Shown here one piece after another: positions 6,703-7,574 of a stretch of DNA of 7,574 nt. The position numbers and the translations under genes are program-made. Below the pieces are notes generated by a model. The model was given only the letters and a program-made list of their open reading frames with translations. It searched no databases and was not told where the DNA came from. Positions within the stretch are counted from its first letter, which is position 1; the number at the start of each line of letters is the position of its first letter. Source of the DNA: Acidobacteriaceae bacterium (GTDB lineage: Bacteria > Acidobacteriota > Terriglobia > Terriglobales > SbA1); contig JAFAGX010000115.1 in assembly GCA_019237515.1 (NCBI GenBank), positions 1 through 7,574 of the forward strand, in the 5' to 3' direction.

Positions 6703-7119
6703 CTAAAACCAGGTTTGCCTTCGGTAGATTCGATATTCATCTCCGAATTTTGCTTCCAGCACTTGCGCTTCTTTGCGGGAGCGCCAGACCTGCAACGGGA
6801 CGATGAGAGCGAAGATCAGCAGCCAGCGTGGCCGTTGCAGAAGGAGAATATAGCCGACGATGAACAGTGAACCGAACACGTAAATGGGATTGCGAATTCT
6901 GGAATAGAGCCCGTGGGTGACAAGCTGCCTCGCCTGTGCCGTCACCGCGAACGATTTCCCAAGTTGAAACCGCGCCACGCTCCAAAGAACAAATGAGGGA
7001 ATCGCAAGACAAAGGGCGGCTCTTTGCATCGGTCCCCAGCTCGACCCCGCGAATTCCCACCCGACAGCTGCCGCGGCACTAGCCACGATTAATGTCAGGA
7101 CACTATTCTGGATGATCAT
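6703..7119 (-). CDS. Isoprenylcysteine carboxyl methyltransferase (ICMT/PEMT-like) family membrane protein
   Basis: 138 residues with about four membrane helices (about 5-20, 33-50, 78-95, 98-113). The C-terminal half has the family's cofactor-binding pattern. LVTHGLYSRIRNPIYVFG (66-83) matches the conserved HG-Y...RHPxY block, with Asn in place of the usual His (RNPIY). RKEAQVLEAKFGDEYRIYRR (115-134) matches the RxxxEE-like, FG-Y-Y end block. Bacterial members are assumed to be SAM-dependent methyltransferases acting on membrane-associated small molecules or lipids; real substrates are mostly unknown, and bacteria lack the prenylated-protein substrate of the eukaryotic enzyme. The length is typical for the short bacterial form. 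The ATG at 7119 has no visible Shine-Dalgarno. The gene lies 18 bases downstream of the partial MFS gene on the same strand, so the two are probably co-transcribed. Confidence 0.85.
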   Translation of the reverse strand: MIIQNSVLTLIVASAAAAVGWEFAGSSWGPMQRAALCLAIPSFVLWSVARFQLGKSFAVTAQARQLVTHGLYSRIRNPIYVFGSLFIVGYILLLQRPRWLLIFALIVPLQVWRSRKEAQVLEAKFGDEYRIYRRQTWF

Positions 7120-7137
7120 GGTTGTGCGTTGATGACA

Positions 7138-7574
7138 CTATGCCGGCAAACGCCGACCGCGAGTTTCTGCGCCAAATGGAACCAGCAGCAGGCCGATCAC
7201 AAAGGCGATGGAGGTCAAGGCCACCGGTATTCCTAACGATCCGAAGTGCCGTATGCCCGCTCCAACCAAGAAGGTGATTCCCGCACCGCCGAATCGGGCA
7301 AACGAGGTGGAAAACGCGAAGGCACTGGCGCGGCATTCGGTTGGGTACTGCTCCGGTAGCCAAAGCGTATAGACCGAAAAATTGGCGCCGCCCAGACCCA
7401 AAAAGAATAAGCACAGGAAAAACCACGGCAATCCAGCGGAGCCCAGATAGAAGACCCGGCCGAAACTCAGGGCGATGAAGACCATCATCAGCGCAAAGAA
7501 GAATGCCAGTGCGTTGCGCCGCCCAAAACGCTCGGCAATGACCGGCATGAGCAGGCAGCCCAGGACGGTCGCGA
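7138..7574 (-). CDS. MFS permease, sugar-porter-like, partial (N-terminus off window)
   Basis: The frame is open from the right edge to TAG at 7138-7140 and shows 145 C-terminal residues; an internal ATG at 7548 is not the true start because coding sequence continues upstream. Visible parts correspond to the last third of a 12-helix MFS protein. These include the end of TM8, then a motif-A-like loop AERFGRRNA, about four further helices, and LPEQYPTECRASAFAF, which resembles the E-x-x-PT-x-x-R signature of sugar/acid porters. It ends with AETRGRRLP, like the PETKGR tail motif of sugar porters. Substrate and direction cannot be decided from this fragment. It is a different MFS subfamily from the two complete transporters in the window. 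The methyltransferase-like gene follows after 18 bases. Confidence 0.85.
   Translation of the reverse strand, partial: ATVLGCLLMPVIAERFGRRNALAFFFALMMVFIALSFGRVFYLGSAGLPWFFLCLFFLGLGGANFSVYTLWLPEQYPTECRASAFAFSTSFARFGGAGITFLVGAGIRHFGSLGIPVALTSIAFVIGLLLVPFGAETRGRRLPA

Noticed and set aside
6706..6716. AAACC-A-GGTTT inverted repeat near the convergent ends at 6683/6703
   Set aside because: A one-base loop cannot form a hairpin, the arms are AT-rich, and it lies inside the last codons of the ICMT-like gene.

Overview
The window is an ordinary-looking stretch of a Gram-negative bacterial chromosome with moderate GC and densely packed genes. The protein styles (a signal-peptide-bearing outer-membrane barrel protein, a short excisionase-type HTH plus TOBE regulator, a TauE/SafE + DUF1634 pair, a DHA3-type exporter, a FucP/GluP-type sugar permease) look most like a soil Acidobacteriota (Terriglobia) genome. 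That placement is inferred from family resemblance, not demonstrated. I see no rRNA, tRNA, CRISPR array, insertion sequence or phage gene.

Layout. 1-1070 (minus, cut by the left edge): a membrane sensor histidine kinase of the HisKA_3 (NarX/DesK-like) class, with its ATPase domain outside the window. 1071-1201: a divergent intergenic region with a good Shine-Dalgarno and a TATAAT box serving the next gene. 1202-2035 (plus): a secreted, probably outer-membrane beta-barrel protein. 2101-3814 (plus): a compact cluster of a HTH + TOBE regulator, a TauE/SafE-family permease, and a DUF1634 membrane protein whose start overlaps the permease stop. 3838-5184 (minus): an MFS exporter of the DHA3/EntS type, convergent with that cluster. 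5185-5318: a second divergent intergenic region, carrying repeated CGGGAC(G/C)G motifs. 5319-6683 (plus): an FHS-family sugar permease. 6703-7119 and 7138-7574 (minus, the latter cut by the right edge): a small isoprenylcysteine-methyltransferase-like membrane protein downstream of the C-terminal part of a sugar-porter-like MFS permease.

How they may work together. Nearly everything here is membrane transport or membrane sensing. The clearest functional unit is 2101-3814: a regulator with a TOBE (Mop-type, oxyanion-binding) sensor domain directly upstream of a TauE/SafE anion permease and its usual DUF1634 partner, which suggests an oxyanion-responsive transport module (inference). The FHS permease, with its repeat-containing upstream region, suggests regulated sugar uptake. 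No gap exceeds about 135 bases, so there is no large unexplained non-coding stretch. I found no clearly novel system. The best leads are the TOBE-regulated TauE cluster and the repeated motif upstream of the sugar permease.
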